A stretch of DNA of 7,922 nucleotides from CAZYWA01 sp964650975 [NCBI: uncultured bacterium] (GTDB lineage: Bacteria; JADJOY01): positions 1 to 7,922 of the forward strand of contig CAZYWA010000380.1 of assembly GCA_964650975.1 (NCBI GenBank). The letters run 5' to 3'. The notes below the pieces were generated by a model, which did not search any database, was not told the DNA's origin, and worked only from the letters and a program-made list of their open reading frames with translations. Both the position numbers and the translations under genes were made by a program. Each line of letters starts with the position of its first letter. The stretch's first letter is position 1. Shown in pieces: positions 1-7,787 of the stretch.

Positions 1-3000
1 GCTCTGGCCGCCGACGGCCGGATCGAACTGACACACCGCCCGCAGCCGGCACTGGGCACAGGCCACCTCGGTACGTCCCAGCCGGTACGGGCGCACACTC
101 ACGTCGCCGCTCGCGATGCGGCGCGCGGCGCGCCGAGCGCGGCGGTTCACGTGCTCGAAGAGGTTGGTGAAGTCGCTCTCGCTCGCGATGTTCCCGCGCT
201 TCGACGCTCCGCCGTCCTTCTTGAGCTGCACCGGCAGCAGCATCGAGTGGCCCTCGTCTTCCGCGCCCATCGCGAGCAGCACCGAGGGCTCGTCGGTCAA
301 GATCCCGGTGGTCTTGCTCTCCTTCTTCCAGGCGTTCGCGGCCTCGTCAGACGTCGGGCGCGCGTCGTGGAGCGGCAGCGGACCGTGCACGGGGAAATAG
401 AGCGCGCCGGCCGGTCGCAATGCACCGCGGCCCAGCGCCTCCCCGTGCGTCGTCACCGCCAGCAGATACGCGAGCAGCTGCAGGTCGAGGCCGTGGAACA
501 CGCGGCCATCGGGCAGCACACGAGGCCGCCGCTTGTAATCGATCACTCGCACCCAGGTGTCGCGATAGGCGTCGGTGTAAGCGTCGACGCGATCGATTCG
601 CCCGCGCAGCACGATCGGGGGCTCGCCGGCACCGAGCTGCAGCGTCAACGCGGGCAGCGCCACGCGCGACGAGCCGGGGTCGTCCTCGCCGAATGGCAGC
701 TCGACCGCGAGCGGCGCGAAATGGGCGCGGCGCGCATGCTCGCTCAGGAGCTCGACGCTCCCTTCGAGCACCCGTCGCACCGCGCCCAAGAGGTAGCGGT
801 GCTGTGGATCCGCGAGCACCCACTCCTCCCGGAGCCGAGGCGCCAGCTCCTCGACGATCGCGCCGACCCGGTTCCGCACCTCGGCCGGGGCGAGGCTCGA
901 CCACGCGAGACCGTCGCGCTCGAGGCCGCGCACCAGGCGGCTCAGCACGGCGTGATTGAGCGAGCCCAGATCGGATGGCTCGAGGGTCGAGTGCGGACGC
1001 TCGACGAGCCTGAGCCCGTGCTTCGCGAAATGCTGGAACGGGCACGCCGAGAACGACTCGAGCCTACTGACGCTGGTGCGCAGCTCGCCGCTCGCCGCGA
1101 AGAGCCGCGAGGCGAGCTCGCTTCCCAGCGGCTCGGCGCGGCGCGCGAATCCGGCCTCGTAGTCGAGCGCCGCGAACGCGGGCGCCGCCTCGTCGCGCAC
1201 TGCCGAGTCCGACGACGCGAGCCACCCGCCGAGCGCCAGCCAGCGTGGATCGGGCCGCTCCCCGCGATCGCGCGTAGTGCGCAGCACCCGCGCCAGCTCC
1301 GCGCCCAGGTCGCGGGGCCGGACCGCCTCGACGATGCGCGCATCGTCGAGCGCGACGCCGGCCCGCCGGGCGCCGGGAAACGTGGCTTCCAGCCGGCGCA
1401 CCACGCGCGCCGGCTCGAGGCGCTCGCCATCGTCGTCGGCGAGCGGATGGCTCACCCACAGCCAGCGCGAACCGCGAGTGAGCGTCAGATAGGCGAAGTA
1501 ACTCTCGTGGAAGAGCCGCTCGCGCGCGGTCGGTCCGAGCGTGACGCCGTCGCGAGCGAGCTTCTCCCGGTCGGCGTCGGGAAAGATCGGATCCTCGCCG
1601 GGCTGCGGCGGATAGGCACCGTCGATGGCACCCAGCACGAACGCCGCGCGCGTGCCGAGGTGGCGCGAGCGCTCGATGGTCCCCACCACCACCTGATCGA
1701 CGCCCGGTGGAATCAGGCCCAGATCGAGCGATTCCAGGCCCGATTCGAGCACCCGCAGGAATCCGTCGAGATCGAGCCGTGAGTCGCCGAGCGCACCCAC
1801 CAGCTCGTCGAGCAGCGACACCACGCCTCGCCACGCCTGGGTGTGCTCGCGGGCGGCGCTCAGGTTTCCGGCGCTCTCGGCGTCGCGCGTCCAGCGCGCG
1901 AGCGTGGTCGCCACGTCGAGCGCCTCGATCAGCTCCCAGAGCGCCGCGGCGAGGTCGCGCACCGTGTGCAGCTCGGTGCCGGCGAGCCGTTCGCTGAGCG
2001 CCGCGAGGTCGCGAATCGCGCGGCGGCGGGCGGTGTCGAGCTTCGCGAGCTCGGACCGCGACGGGCGCGTCGCGGCGCTCTCGGCGGCGCGCTCGTCGTC
2101 CTCGGGATCGTCGAGCGAGAAGCGCCGCACGAACGTCCACGGCTCGGGCCGGTACCAGGCCGCGCCGCAGATTCCGTGCTCGAGCGCGTAGGCCTCCAAG
2201 CGATCGACCACGTCGCGCTCGACCGGCACCAGGTCGGTCCGCAAGTAACGGAACACGGCCTCGTGCGGGAAGTCCCGCACCAGTGCTTCCACCGCGGCGC
2301 GCACCAGCTCGACCAGCGGATGATGGGGAATCGGGCGGCGCCGGTCGACGAACACCGGCACTCCGTGATCGCCGAACACCGCCTCGACGAGGTCGGCGTA
2401 GCTCTCGAGGTCGCGCAGCACCAGCGCCATCTCGCGAAAACGCACGCCTTCTTCGCGAGCGAGCCGCAGGCATTCGCGCGCCACGCTCTCCACCTCGTCG
2501 CGACGGCGCGCGGCCGGTGCCAATGTGATGTGGGGAGCGTCGGCTTCGAAGACGCGCGGCGCGCCCGGCCGCGCGAGCACCGCTTCCAGGTGCGCGAGCT
2601 CGGGCGTGGCGCGGAACCGATGCGGCGGCTCGGACGAGTCGAGCACCACCGGCGGATCGAGCCGCGCTCCTTGCCGTTTCGCGAGCGCGAGCAGCGCGAA
2701 ATAGGTCTCGAGAGACGGCCGGAAGAGATGGGTCGGATCGTCGAGAAGCTCCGGGCGAGGCTCGCGCTCACCGTCGAGCAGCAAGGTGACGGTGACGCGC
2801 TCGGCCACCTTCAAGAGCCCGCCGATCACCTCCAGCTCGTCGGGGGTGAAGCCCGCGAAGCCGTCGATCCACACCTGGGCACCGCGCACCTCCGCGGCGC
2901 GCGGCAGCCGGGCCACGAGCATGCCCATGTAGACGTCGGGATCGAGGAATCGCTCGGCGCAGTAGTCGTCGAGTGCCTGGACCAGGATCGAGAGCTCGCG

Positions 3001-3483
3001 CGCCTTGAGGGCGAGCGCCGTCGACCCGCCGTGCTCGGCCTCGATCGCGTCGGCGCGCGCGCGCAGCCGCTCCGGCGTGACACCGTAGGCACGCAGCTCG
3101 TGGATGGTGGAGGCGAGCCGCGGCACCAGTCCCGGCCGGTCGGCGAGACGTCCGAAGAGCGGCAGCTCGGCGCGATGCTTCTCGACCAGCGACGCGAGCA
3201 CCATGCGCTTCCCGAGGTCGCCGAGCAGCGGTCGCGTGGCGCCGCCGGTTTCCTGCAGCACCCGCCACGCGAGGCGCCGGAAGCTCAGCACCTGGGCGCG
3301 AGCGAAGCCGCGCACGCGGCCGCTCGCGAGGAGCTCCTGCTCGCTCTGGAACGTCGCCTGCTCGGGAACCAGCACCACGAGCGGCGGCCCCTCGGCCCCG
3401 CGCTCGAGCTCGCCCAGCACCTCGTCGAGACAGCACTTGGTCTTGCCGGTGCCGGTGCGCCCGAGGATGAAGCGGAGGGTCAT
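1..3483 (-). CDS. addB: AddB, helicase-nuclease subunit of AddAB (3' end cut by window edge)
   Basis: AddB pairs with AddA to resect double-strand breaks for RecA-dependent repair in the cytoplasm. The minus-strand frame is open from the ATG at 3483-3481 to base 1, giving 1161 codons. B. subtilis AddB has about 1166 residues, so only a short C-terminal tail is missing. The N-terminus carries a Walker A motif, GRTGTGKT (residues 8-15). The C-terminal nuclease domain shows GRIDRVD (D964) and VIDYKRR (D982, K984), the RecB-type nuclease residues. Four cysteines, C814 (in SFSACPFQHF) and C1142-x2-C1145-x5-C1151, match the Fe-S cluster ligands of B. subtilis AddB in spacing. Resemblance to that protein, recalled from memory, extends along the whole length. 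The start is the only possible one: an in-frame TAG lies upstream at 3534-3532 with no other start codon between. No clear Shine-Dalgarno is visible. addA is probably the next gene to the left. No frameshift was found in the stretches read codon by codon. Confidence 0.95.
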   Translation of the reverse strand, partial: MTLRFILGRTGTGKTKCCLDEVLGELERGAEGPPLVVLVPEQATFQSEQELLASGRVRGFARAQVLSFRRLAWRVLQETGGATRPLLGDLGKRMVLASLVEKHRAELPLFGRLADRPGLVPRLASTIHELRAYGVTPERLRARADAIEAEHGGSTALALKARELSILVQALDDYCAERFLDPDVYMGMLVARLPRAAEVRGAQVWIDGFAGFTPDELEVIGGLLKVAERVTVTLLLDGEREPRPELLDDPTHLFRPSLETYFALLALAKRQGARLDPPVVLDSSEPPHRFRATPELAHLEAVLARPGAPRVFEADAPHITLAPAARRRDEVESVARECLRLAREEGVRFREMALVLRDLESYADLVEAVFGDHGVPVFVDRRRPIPHHPLVELVRAAVEALVRDFPHEAVFRYLRTDLVPVERDVVDRLEAYALEHGICGAAWYRPEPWTFVRRFSLDDPEDDERAAESAATRPSRSELAKLDTARRRAIRDLAALSERLAGTELHTVRDLAAALWELIEALDVATTLARWTRDAESAGNLSAAREHTQAWRGVVSLLDELVGALGDSRLDLDGFLRVLESGLESLDLGLIPPGVDQVVVGTIERSRHLGTRAAFVLGAIDGAYPPQPGEDPIFPDADREKLARDGVTLGPTARERLFHESYFAYLTLTRGSRWLWVSHPLADDDGERLEPARVVRRLEATFPGARRAGVALDDARIVEAVRPRDLGAELARVLRTTRDRGERPDPRWLALGGWLASSDSAVRDEAAPAFAALDYEAGFARRAEPLGSELASRLFAASGELRTSVSRLESFSACPFQHFAKHGLRLVERPHSTLEPSDLGSLNHAVLSRLVRGLERDGLAWSSLAPAEVRNRVGAIVEELAPRLREEWVLADPQHRYLLGAVRRVLEGSVELLSEHARRAHFAPLAVELPFGEDDPGSSRVALPALTLQLGAGEPPIVLRGRIDRVDAYTDAYRDTWVRVIDYKRRPRVLPDGRVFHGLDLQLLAYLLAVTTHGEALGRGALRPAGALYFPVHGPLPLHDARPTSDEAANAWKKESKTTGILTDEPSVLLAMGAEDEGHSMLLPVQLKKDGGASKRGNIASESDFTNLFEHVNRRARRAARRIASGDVSVRPYRLGRTEVACAQCRLRAVCQFDPAVGGQS

Positions 3484-3658
3484 GCGGGGCGCGGTTTTCT
3501 CGCTGGCGAGACGGCTGGATGCACCCGCAGCCTAGCCGGGCGACGCCGGCGATTCTCGCGCCGGAACCTCGACCGGTCCCGGAGCACCGCGCCGATCATA
3601 CCGCGAGCGCCCGCAATGCCCGGTCTGGCAGCGGGAGGAATGCGGCGGTAGCCTGTCG
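3484..3658. promoter_or_regulatory. divergent intergenic region between addB and yjbQ
   Basis: This 175-bp gap separates two genes transcribed away from each other, so it should hold promoters for both. On the minus strand TATGAT (plus coordinates 3595-3600) is a five-of-six match to a -10 box, about 112 nt before the addB start, but no convincing -35 lies 17 nt upstream of it. On the plus strand CTGGCA (3625-3630) and TAGCCT (3649-3654), 18 nt apart, form a weak sigma-70-like pair. If that pair is real, transcription would begin near 3661, inside the longest yjbQ frame, which favours the later GTG start at 3710. A small inverted repeat (CCGGCG at 3546-3551, CGCCGG at 3559-3564) is also present but is weak evidence in such GC-rich DNA. 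Confidence 0.3.
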
Positions 3659-4132
3659 ATGCCGATGGATCGCGAGCCGCGCGCTCGCGCGCCGGCTCGA
3701 CCCCACCCCGTGAAATCGCTCACCCGCTACCTCACGTTCCGCGTGCCGGAGCGAATGGACTTCGTGAACGTGACGCCGGACATCGAGCAGGCCGTCGCGG
3801 AGAGCAAAGTCCAGGAAGGACTGTGCCTGGTGAACGCCATGCACATCACCGCGAGCATCTTCATCAACGACGACGAGCCGGGGCTCCACGAGGACTACAA
3901 GCGCTGGCTCGAGTGGCTGGCGCCCTTCGATCCTAGCCCCGAGCGCTACCACCACAACCGCACCGGCGAGGACAACGCCGACGCGCACCACAAGCGCCAG
4001 ATCATGGGCCGCGAGGTGGTGGTCGCCGTCACCAAGGGCAAGCTCGACCTGGGCCCCTGGGAGCAGATCTTCTACGGCGAGTTCGACGGCCGCCGGCCGA
4101 AGCGCGTTCTGGTCAAGATCATCGGCGACTGA
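3659..4132 (+). CDS. yjbQ: YjbQ/UPF0047 family protein (secondary thiamine-phosphate synthase-like)
   Basis: A small cytosolic protein of the UPF0047/YjbQ family. Members are annotated from E. coli YjbQ as having weak thiamine-phosphate synthase activity, and the physiological role is unsettled. The family's conserved blocks are clear: [15 protein letters not shown] (residues 59-73), [20 protein letters not shown] (98-117) and [16 protein letters not shown] (129-144), with the polar residues H62, H99, E104, D105, H110 and E141 in place. The longest frame gives 157 residues, but the first 17 are rich in Arg, Ala and Pro and unlike the family. An in-frame GTG at 3710 would give 140 residues beginning KSLTRYLTF after the initiator, closer to typical family length. 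Neither start has a good ribosome-binding site: GGAGG at 3634-3638 is too far from 3659. It is the first gene of the plus-strand cluster, with gcdH 22 bp downstream. Family assignment is firm; the start and biochemical role are uncertain. Confidence 0.9.
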   Translation: MPMDREPRARAPARPHPVKSLTRYLTFRVPERMDFVNVTPDIEQAVAESKVQEGLCLVNAMHITASIFINDDEPGLHEDYKRWLEWLAPFDPSPERYHHNRTGEDNADAHHKRQIMGREVVVAVTKGKLDLGPWEQIFYGEFDGRRPKRVLVKIIGD

Positions 4133-4154
4133 CCCCGACCGAGACGAGGCGACG

Positions 4155-5360
4155 ATGGCTTTCCAGGGTGTCGATTTCTACGACGTCGATTCGCTGCTCA
4201 CCGACGACGAGCGCGCGGTGCGCGACACCATCCGCCGCTTCGTCGACGACGAGGTCATGCCGATCATCGCCGAGCACTATCTCGAAGGGCGGTTCCCGCG
4301 GCAGCTCTTGCCCAAGATGGGCGAGCTCGGCGTCTTCGGCGCCAACTTGCCGGTCGAGCACGGCTGCGCGGGACTCGGCAACGTCGCGTACGGGCTCATC
4401 ATGCAGGAGCTCGAGCGCGGCGACAGCGCGGTGCGCTCGTTCGCGTCGGTGCAGGGCGCGCTGGTCATGTACCCGATCTACGCCTTCGGCAGCGACGCGC
4501 AGAAGAAGGAGTGGCTGCCGCGGCTGGCGCGCGGCGAAGCGGTGGGCTGCTTCGGCCTCACCGAGCCCGACTTCGGCTCCAATCCCGGCGGCATGATCAC
4601 CCGCGCCGAGAAGACCGCGGACGGCTGGAAGCTCGACGGCACCAAGATGTGGATCACCAACGGCTCGACCGCCGACGTCGCGGTGGTGTGGGCCAAGACC
4701 AGCGCGCTCGACGACGCGAGCTCCATCCGCGGCTTCGTGGTGCCCACCAAGACACCGGGATTCAGCGCTCGCGATCAGAAGGGCAAGCTCTCGCTCCGCG
4801 CCAGCGACACCAGCGAGGTCCACCTCGACGGCGTGCGGCTGCCCGAGGACGCGGTTTTGCCCAAGAGCGGCGGCCTCAAGAGCCCGCTCATGTGCCTGAC
4901 CCAGGCGCGTTACGGCATCTCGTGGGGTGCCCTGGGCTCGGCGCTCGCGTGCTTCGACGAGGCGCGTAGCTACGCGAAGATGCGCATCGCGTTCGACCGC
5001 CCCATCGGAGCCTTTCAACTCCAGCAAGCGCGGCTCGCCGAGATGCTGACCGAGATCACCAAGGCGCAGCTCTTGTGCGTGCAGCTCGGCCGCTTGAAGG
5101 ACGCGGGCAAGATGACGCCGCAGCAGGTGTCGCTCGCCAAGCGCAACAACGTGAACATGGCCACCGAGGTGGCGCGCGAGACGCGCCGGCTGCTGGGCGC
5201 CAACGGCATCCTGGTCGAGTACCAGGCCATGCGTCATCTCGCGAACCTGGAGAGCGTCTACACCTACGAAGGCACCCACGACGTCCACACGCTGATCCTC
5301 GGTCAGGCCGTGACCGGCCTCGATGCGTTCGGAGCGAGCCCGCCTCCCGGGCGACCATGA
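4155..5360 (+). CDS. gcdH: glutaryl-CoA dehydrogenase (acyl-CoA dehydrogenase family)
   Basis: A predicted FAD enzyme that oxidises and decarboxylates glutaryl-CoA to crotonyl-CoA and CO2, in degradation of lysine, tryptophan or aromatic compounds. The 401-residue protein closely resembles mature human GCDH as recalled from memory. Shared stretches include RSFASVQGALVMYPIYAFGS (94-113), GCFGLTEPDFGSNP (131-144), the WITN flavin-contact block (166-169), and TYEGTHDVHTLILG (370-383). E372 matches the catalytic base (human E370). R94 and S98 match the human residues that bind the glutaryl carboxylate. E87 and Y371, reported as marks of decarboxylating rather than non-decarboxylating enzymes, are both present. 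The ATG at 4155 is preceded by GAGG at 4146-4149, five bases away. The stop overlaps the next gene's start in ATGA. No electron-transfer flavoprotein or other glutarate-pathway gene lies in the window. Specificity for another short acyl-CoA is possible but less likely given R94. Confidence 0.93.
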   Translation: MAFQGVDFYDVDSLLTDDERAVRDTIRRFVDDEVMPIIAEHYLEGRFPRQLLPKMGELGVFGANLPVEHGCAGLGNVAYGLIMQELERGDSAVRSFASVQGALVMYPIYAFGSDAQKKEWLPRLARGEAVGCFGLTEPDFGSNPGGMITRAEKTADGWKLDGTKMWITNGSTADVAVVWAKTSALDDASSIRGFVVPTKTPGFSARDQKGKLSLRASDTSEVHLDGVRLPEDAVLPKSGGLKSPLMCLTQARYGISWGALGSALACFDEARSYAKMRIAFDRPIGAFQLQQARLAEMLTEITKAQLLCVQLGRLKDAGKMTPQQVSLAKRNNVNMATEVARETRRLLGANGILVEYQAMRHLANLESVYTYEGTHDVHTLILGQAVTGLDAFGASPPPGRP

Positions 5361-6931
5361 TCGATCGCGACAAGTGGAAGCCGCTGCGCTCGGTGGCGCT
5401 GCTCTCGCGCGAGGGCGCCTCCAAGACCGCCGAGGTGGTGGGCATCGCTCGCGGCGAGGTGCTGGTGGGTGGCGTCGAGGGGCTGCTCGACGGGACGCTC
5501 CTCAAGCTCCAGTTCCAGCTTCCGAGACGCCGCGAGGAGCTGGTGGTCGACGTGCGGGTGAGCGGCGAGACCGGCGACGGCACCGCGGCGTCGCCGAAGC
5601 TCACGCGGATGCGCATCGCCAGCGCCAGCGAGGAAGTGCTGCGCGACATCGAGCGCTTCCTGACCCGCACCGAGCCGGCTCCGGCCACCGCCCCGGCGGC
5701 GGCTGCTCCTCCACCCGAGCCCGAAGCCTCCGGTGCGATCGGGGTGGGCTCGGTGATCGGCGGCCACTACCACGTCACCACGGCGCTGACGCCCGATTCG
5801 GCGTTCCTCGACTTCGAGGGCGTCGACCGGTCGAACGGCAGTCCGGTGCTGCTGCGGGTGCTCAGGCCCGAGCTCGCTCCCGAGGGACGCTGGCTGCAGA
5901 CCTTCCGCGACCAGCACCTGGCCGCGCGCGCCGTGCAGCACCCGCACGTGCTCCGGATCTTCGACTACGTGAGCCAGGACGGGCACGAAGTGGTGATCAC
6001 CGAGCACGCGCGCGGCCCCCGCCTGACCCAGGTACTGAAGACGCGCGGACCCTTCACGATCGATGCGATCGGACGGCTGGCGCGGCAGATCCTGGCCGGG
6101 CTCTCCGCGGTGCGCGCCAAGGGAATCGCCTACGGCTGCATCCATCCGGGCCGGGTGCGCATGTCGTCCGGCTTCAACGCGCGCATCTCGGATCTGGGCA
6201 TCGCGCAGATGATGCCGTCGGCCTGCATCGCGCTCGACGACCAGCCGCTCGCCTTCCTTCCCCCCGAGGTGCGGCTCGGCTCGATGCCGAACGAGCGCGC
6301 CGAGGTGTTTTCCGTCGGGATGATGCTCTACGCGATCTCGATCGGCCGCTGTCCGTTCAGCTCCGCCGAATACCAGGCGCTCGAGATGCAGCCCGACCTC
6401 GAGCCGACCCCGCCCGGGGCCTCGACGTCGCGGGTGCCGGAAGCGCTGGCGCCGCTCATCGAGCGCGCGATCTCGCTCGATCCCTCGATGCGCTTCGCGA
6501 CCCTCGCGGACCTGGCGGCGGAGATCAACCCGCTCTTCGAGGAGGCTCCGGCGCCGCAGGTCTCGCAGCGCCGGATCCTGGTGGTCGAGGACGACCCGAG
6601 CCTGCGCTACCTCACGGTCTCGCTGCTGCGCGCCGCCGGCTACGAGGTGCTCACCGCGGAGAACGGAATCGACGCGCTCGAGATCGCGTTTCGGGAGCCG
6701 CTCGACCTGGTGTGCCTCGACATCCGCATGCCACGCATGGACGGATTCGAGGTGTGCATGGTGCTACGCTCGGACGAACGCACCAAGAAGCTGCCGATCC
6801 TGGTGGTGAGTGTCGTGACCTCGCAGGACGCGGTGACGCTCATGGAAAGCCTCGGCGCCACCGACTTCCTGCCCAAGCCGTTCGAGGAAGCGCAGATGCT
6901 CGAGCGGGTCAACAAGCTGCTCTCGCGCTGA
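5357..6931 (+). CDS. PilZ-like / pseudokinase / receiver-domain fusion protein
   Basis: A 524-residue cytosolic signalling protein in three parts. Residues 1-104 resemble a PilZ-like beta-barrel (DGTLLKLQFQLP at 45-56, then VVDVRVSG at 63-70) but lack the RxxxR and D/NxSxxG motifs that bind c-di-GMP. A Pro/Ala linker spans about 105-127. Residues 128-396 follow a Ser/Thr kinase fold: VLLRVLRPEL (164-173), HPHVLRIFDY (195-204), ISDLGIAQ (277-284), PPE (302-304), and VFSVGMMLYAISIGRCPF (317-334). Catalytic residues are lost: the glycine loop is absent, the beta3 Lys is R167, the alphaC Glu is probably Q186, and HRD with its following Lys and Asn reads Y259-G260-C261, H263, R266. Only the DFG Asp (D279) remains, so this is predicted to be a pseudokinase. 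Residues 405-524 are a receiver domain with E411, D412, D413, phosphoacceptor D455, S485 and K507 all present. The frame is open upstream to 5075, but the ATG at 5357 is preferred because it overlaps the gcdH stop as ATGA, suggesting translational coupling. No partner histidine kinase is visible. Confidence 0.88.
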   Translation: MIDRDKWKPLRSVALLSREGASKTAEVVGIARGEVLVGGVEGLLDGTLLKLQFQLPRRREELVVDVRVSGETGDGTAASPKLTRMRIASASEEVLRDIERFLTRTEPAPATAPAAAAPPPEPEASGAIGVGSVIGGHYHVTTALTPDSAFLDFEGVDRSNGSPVLLRVLRPELAPEGRWLQTFRDQHLAARAVQHPHVLRIFDYVSQDGHEVVITEHARGPRLTQVLKTRGPFTIDAIGRLARQILAGLSAVRAKGIAYGCIHPGRVRMSSGFNARISDLGIAQMMPSACIALDDQPLAFLPPEVRLGSMPNERAEVFSVGMMLYAISIGRCPFSSAEYQALEMQPDLEPTPPGASTSRVPEALAPLIERAISLDPSMRFATLADLAAEINPLFEEAPAPQVSQRRILVVEDDPSLRYLTVSLLRAAGYEVLTAENGIDALEIAFREPLDLVCLDIRMPRMDGFEVCMVLRSDERTKKLPILVVSVVTSQDAVTLMESLGATDFLPKPFEEAQMLERVNKLLSR

Positions 6932-6947
6932 ACGGCGCGCCAGTCCC

Positions 6948-6953
6948 GAGAGG
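6948..6953 (+). promoter_or_regulatory. Shine-Dalgarno supporting the GTG start of lgt
   Basis: GAGAGG lies eight bases before the GTG at 6962 and is the best ribosome-binding site in the window. It supports the GTG start, which lacks an ATG alternative near the expected N-terminus. It sits in the 30-bp gap after the regulator's stop codon, where no terminator is visible, consistent with co-transcription. Confidence 0.6.
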
Positions 6954-6961
6954 TCGAGACC

Positions 6962-7768
6962 GTGCATCCGTTGATCCCTTACTTCGTCCAGCCGAGCCTG
7001 CACCTCTTCTGGAAGTTCGACATCCACGGCTGGGGTGTCGCGGTCTGCACCGGGATCCTGCTCGGGACGTCGATCGCGGCCAAGCGCGCCGAGACGCTGG
7101 GGCTCGACCCCGACGTGGTCCACGACTACGGCGTGTGGGCGGTGGTGTCGGGCTTCATCGGCGCGCACATCGTCGAGACGGTCGCCTACAACCCGCACCA
7201 GTTCCTGCAGAACCCGCTCGAGATCCTCAAGGTGTGGCAGGGATTCTCGTCGTTCGGCGGGTTTCTCGGCACCTTCGTCGGCACCATGATCTTCCGCAAG
7301 GTGAGGAAGATCCGGTTCCTCGACTACGCCGACTCGATCGCGCTCGGCATGGCGCCGGCCTGGATGTTCGGCCGCCTCGGCTGCTTCATGGCGCACGACC
7401 ACATGGGCGTCACCACGAACTTCTTCCTGGCGGTCAAGTTCCCCCAAGGAGCCCGCCACGACCTGGGCTTCGAGGAAATGCTCGGCATGATGGTGCTCAC
7501 CGGGCTGATGATCGCGATGCGCAAGGTGCGGGGCCGCGGCGTCTCGGCCGGGACGCTCATGGCGGCTTACTCGCTGCTGCGGTTCCCGCTCGACTTCTTG
7601 CGGCTGCCCGACGACGACCGCCGCTACTTCGGCCTCACGCCCGCCCAGTACGGGTGCTTCGCGCTCTTCGCCCTCGGCGTCTACCTGGTGGCCCGCGGCC
7701 GCCGCGAGCTGGCGAACGATCCGGAGACCGCCGCGCTGCAGACGGCCGCCCAGCAACCCGCGTCCTGA
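6962..7768 (+). CDS. lgt: prolipoprotein diacylglyceryl transferase (Lgt), divergent form
   Basis: Lgt moves diacylglycerol from phosphatidylglycerol to the lipobox cysteine of prolipoproteins, the first step of lipoprotein maturation at the inner membrane. The 268-residue protein has about seven hydrophobic segments (near 22-40, 56-75, 97-112, 123-143, 172-186, 196-210 and 229-245), as expected for Lgt. The family layout is clear: HGWGVAV near residue 22, FSSFGGFLG at 95-103, FGRLGCFMAHDHMG at 136-149, and LRFPLDFLRLPD at 206-217. R138 and R207 align with the essential E. coli R143 and R239, and R214 with R246. Two hallmark positions differ: E. coli H103 is F98 here, and N146 of the GRxGNF signature is C141. 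The signature's NGE stretch reads AHDH. I recall similar HDH-type signatures in some other Lgt proteins, so the protein is probably functional, but this was not checked. The length is slightly below the 291 residues of the E. coli protein. The start is GTG with a good Shine-Dalgarno. It is the last gene of the plus-strand cluster. Confidence 0.9.
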   Translation: MHPLIPYFVQPSLHLFWKFDIHGWGVAVCTGILLGTSIAAKRAETLGLDPDVVHDYGVWAVVSGFIGAHIVETVAYNPHQFLQNPLEILKVWQGFSSFGGFLGTFVGTMIFRKVRKIRFLDYADSIALGMAPAWMFGRLGCFMAHDHMGVTTNFFLAVKFPQGARHDLGFEEMLGMMVLTGLMIAMRKVRGRGVSAGTLMAAYSLLRFPLDFLRLPDDDRRYFGLTPAQYGCFALFALGVYLVARGRRELANDPETAALQTAAQQPAS

Positions 7769-7787
7769 ACACCACCCCGCTCTACCA

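Noticed and set aside
3546-3564. Inverted repeat CCGGCG/CGCCGG as an operator or terminator
   Set aside because: A six-base GC-only stem is expected by chance in DNA of this composition, and it has no T-run or second copy.
151-3651. Two long plus-strand open frames (151-1782 and 1843-3651) as genes
   Set aside because: They are exact antisense of addB codons, their translations are rich in Arg, His, Glu and Ala with no recognisable domain, and the opposite strand matches AddB along its length.
4119-5288. Minus-strand frame of 389 codons opposite gcdH
   Set aside because: Low-complexity shadow composition; the plus strand encodes a clear glutaryl-CoA dehydrogenase with active-site residues.
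5075-5356. N-terminal extension of the regulator back to 5075
   Set aside because: It would overlap gcdH by about 280 bases, its 94 residues have shadow-like composition, and the ATG at 5357 gives the usual ATGA overlap where domain-like sequence starts.
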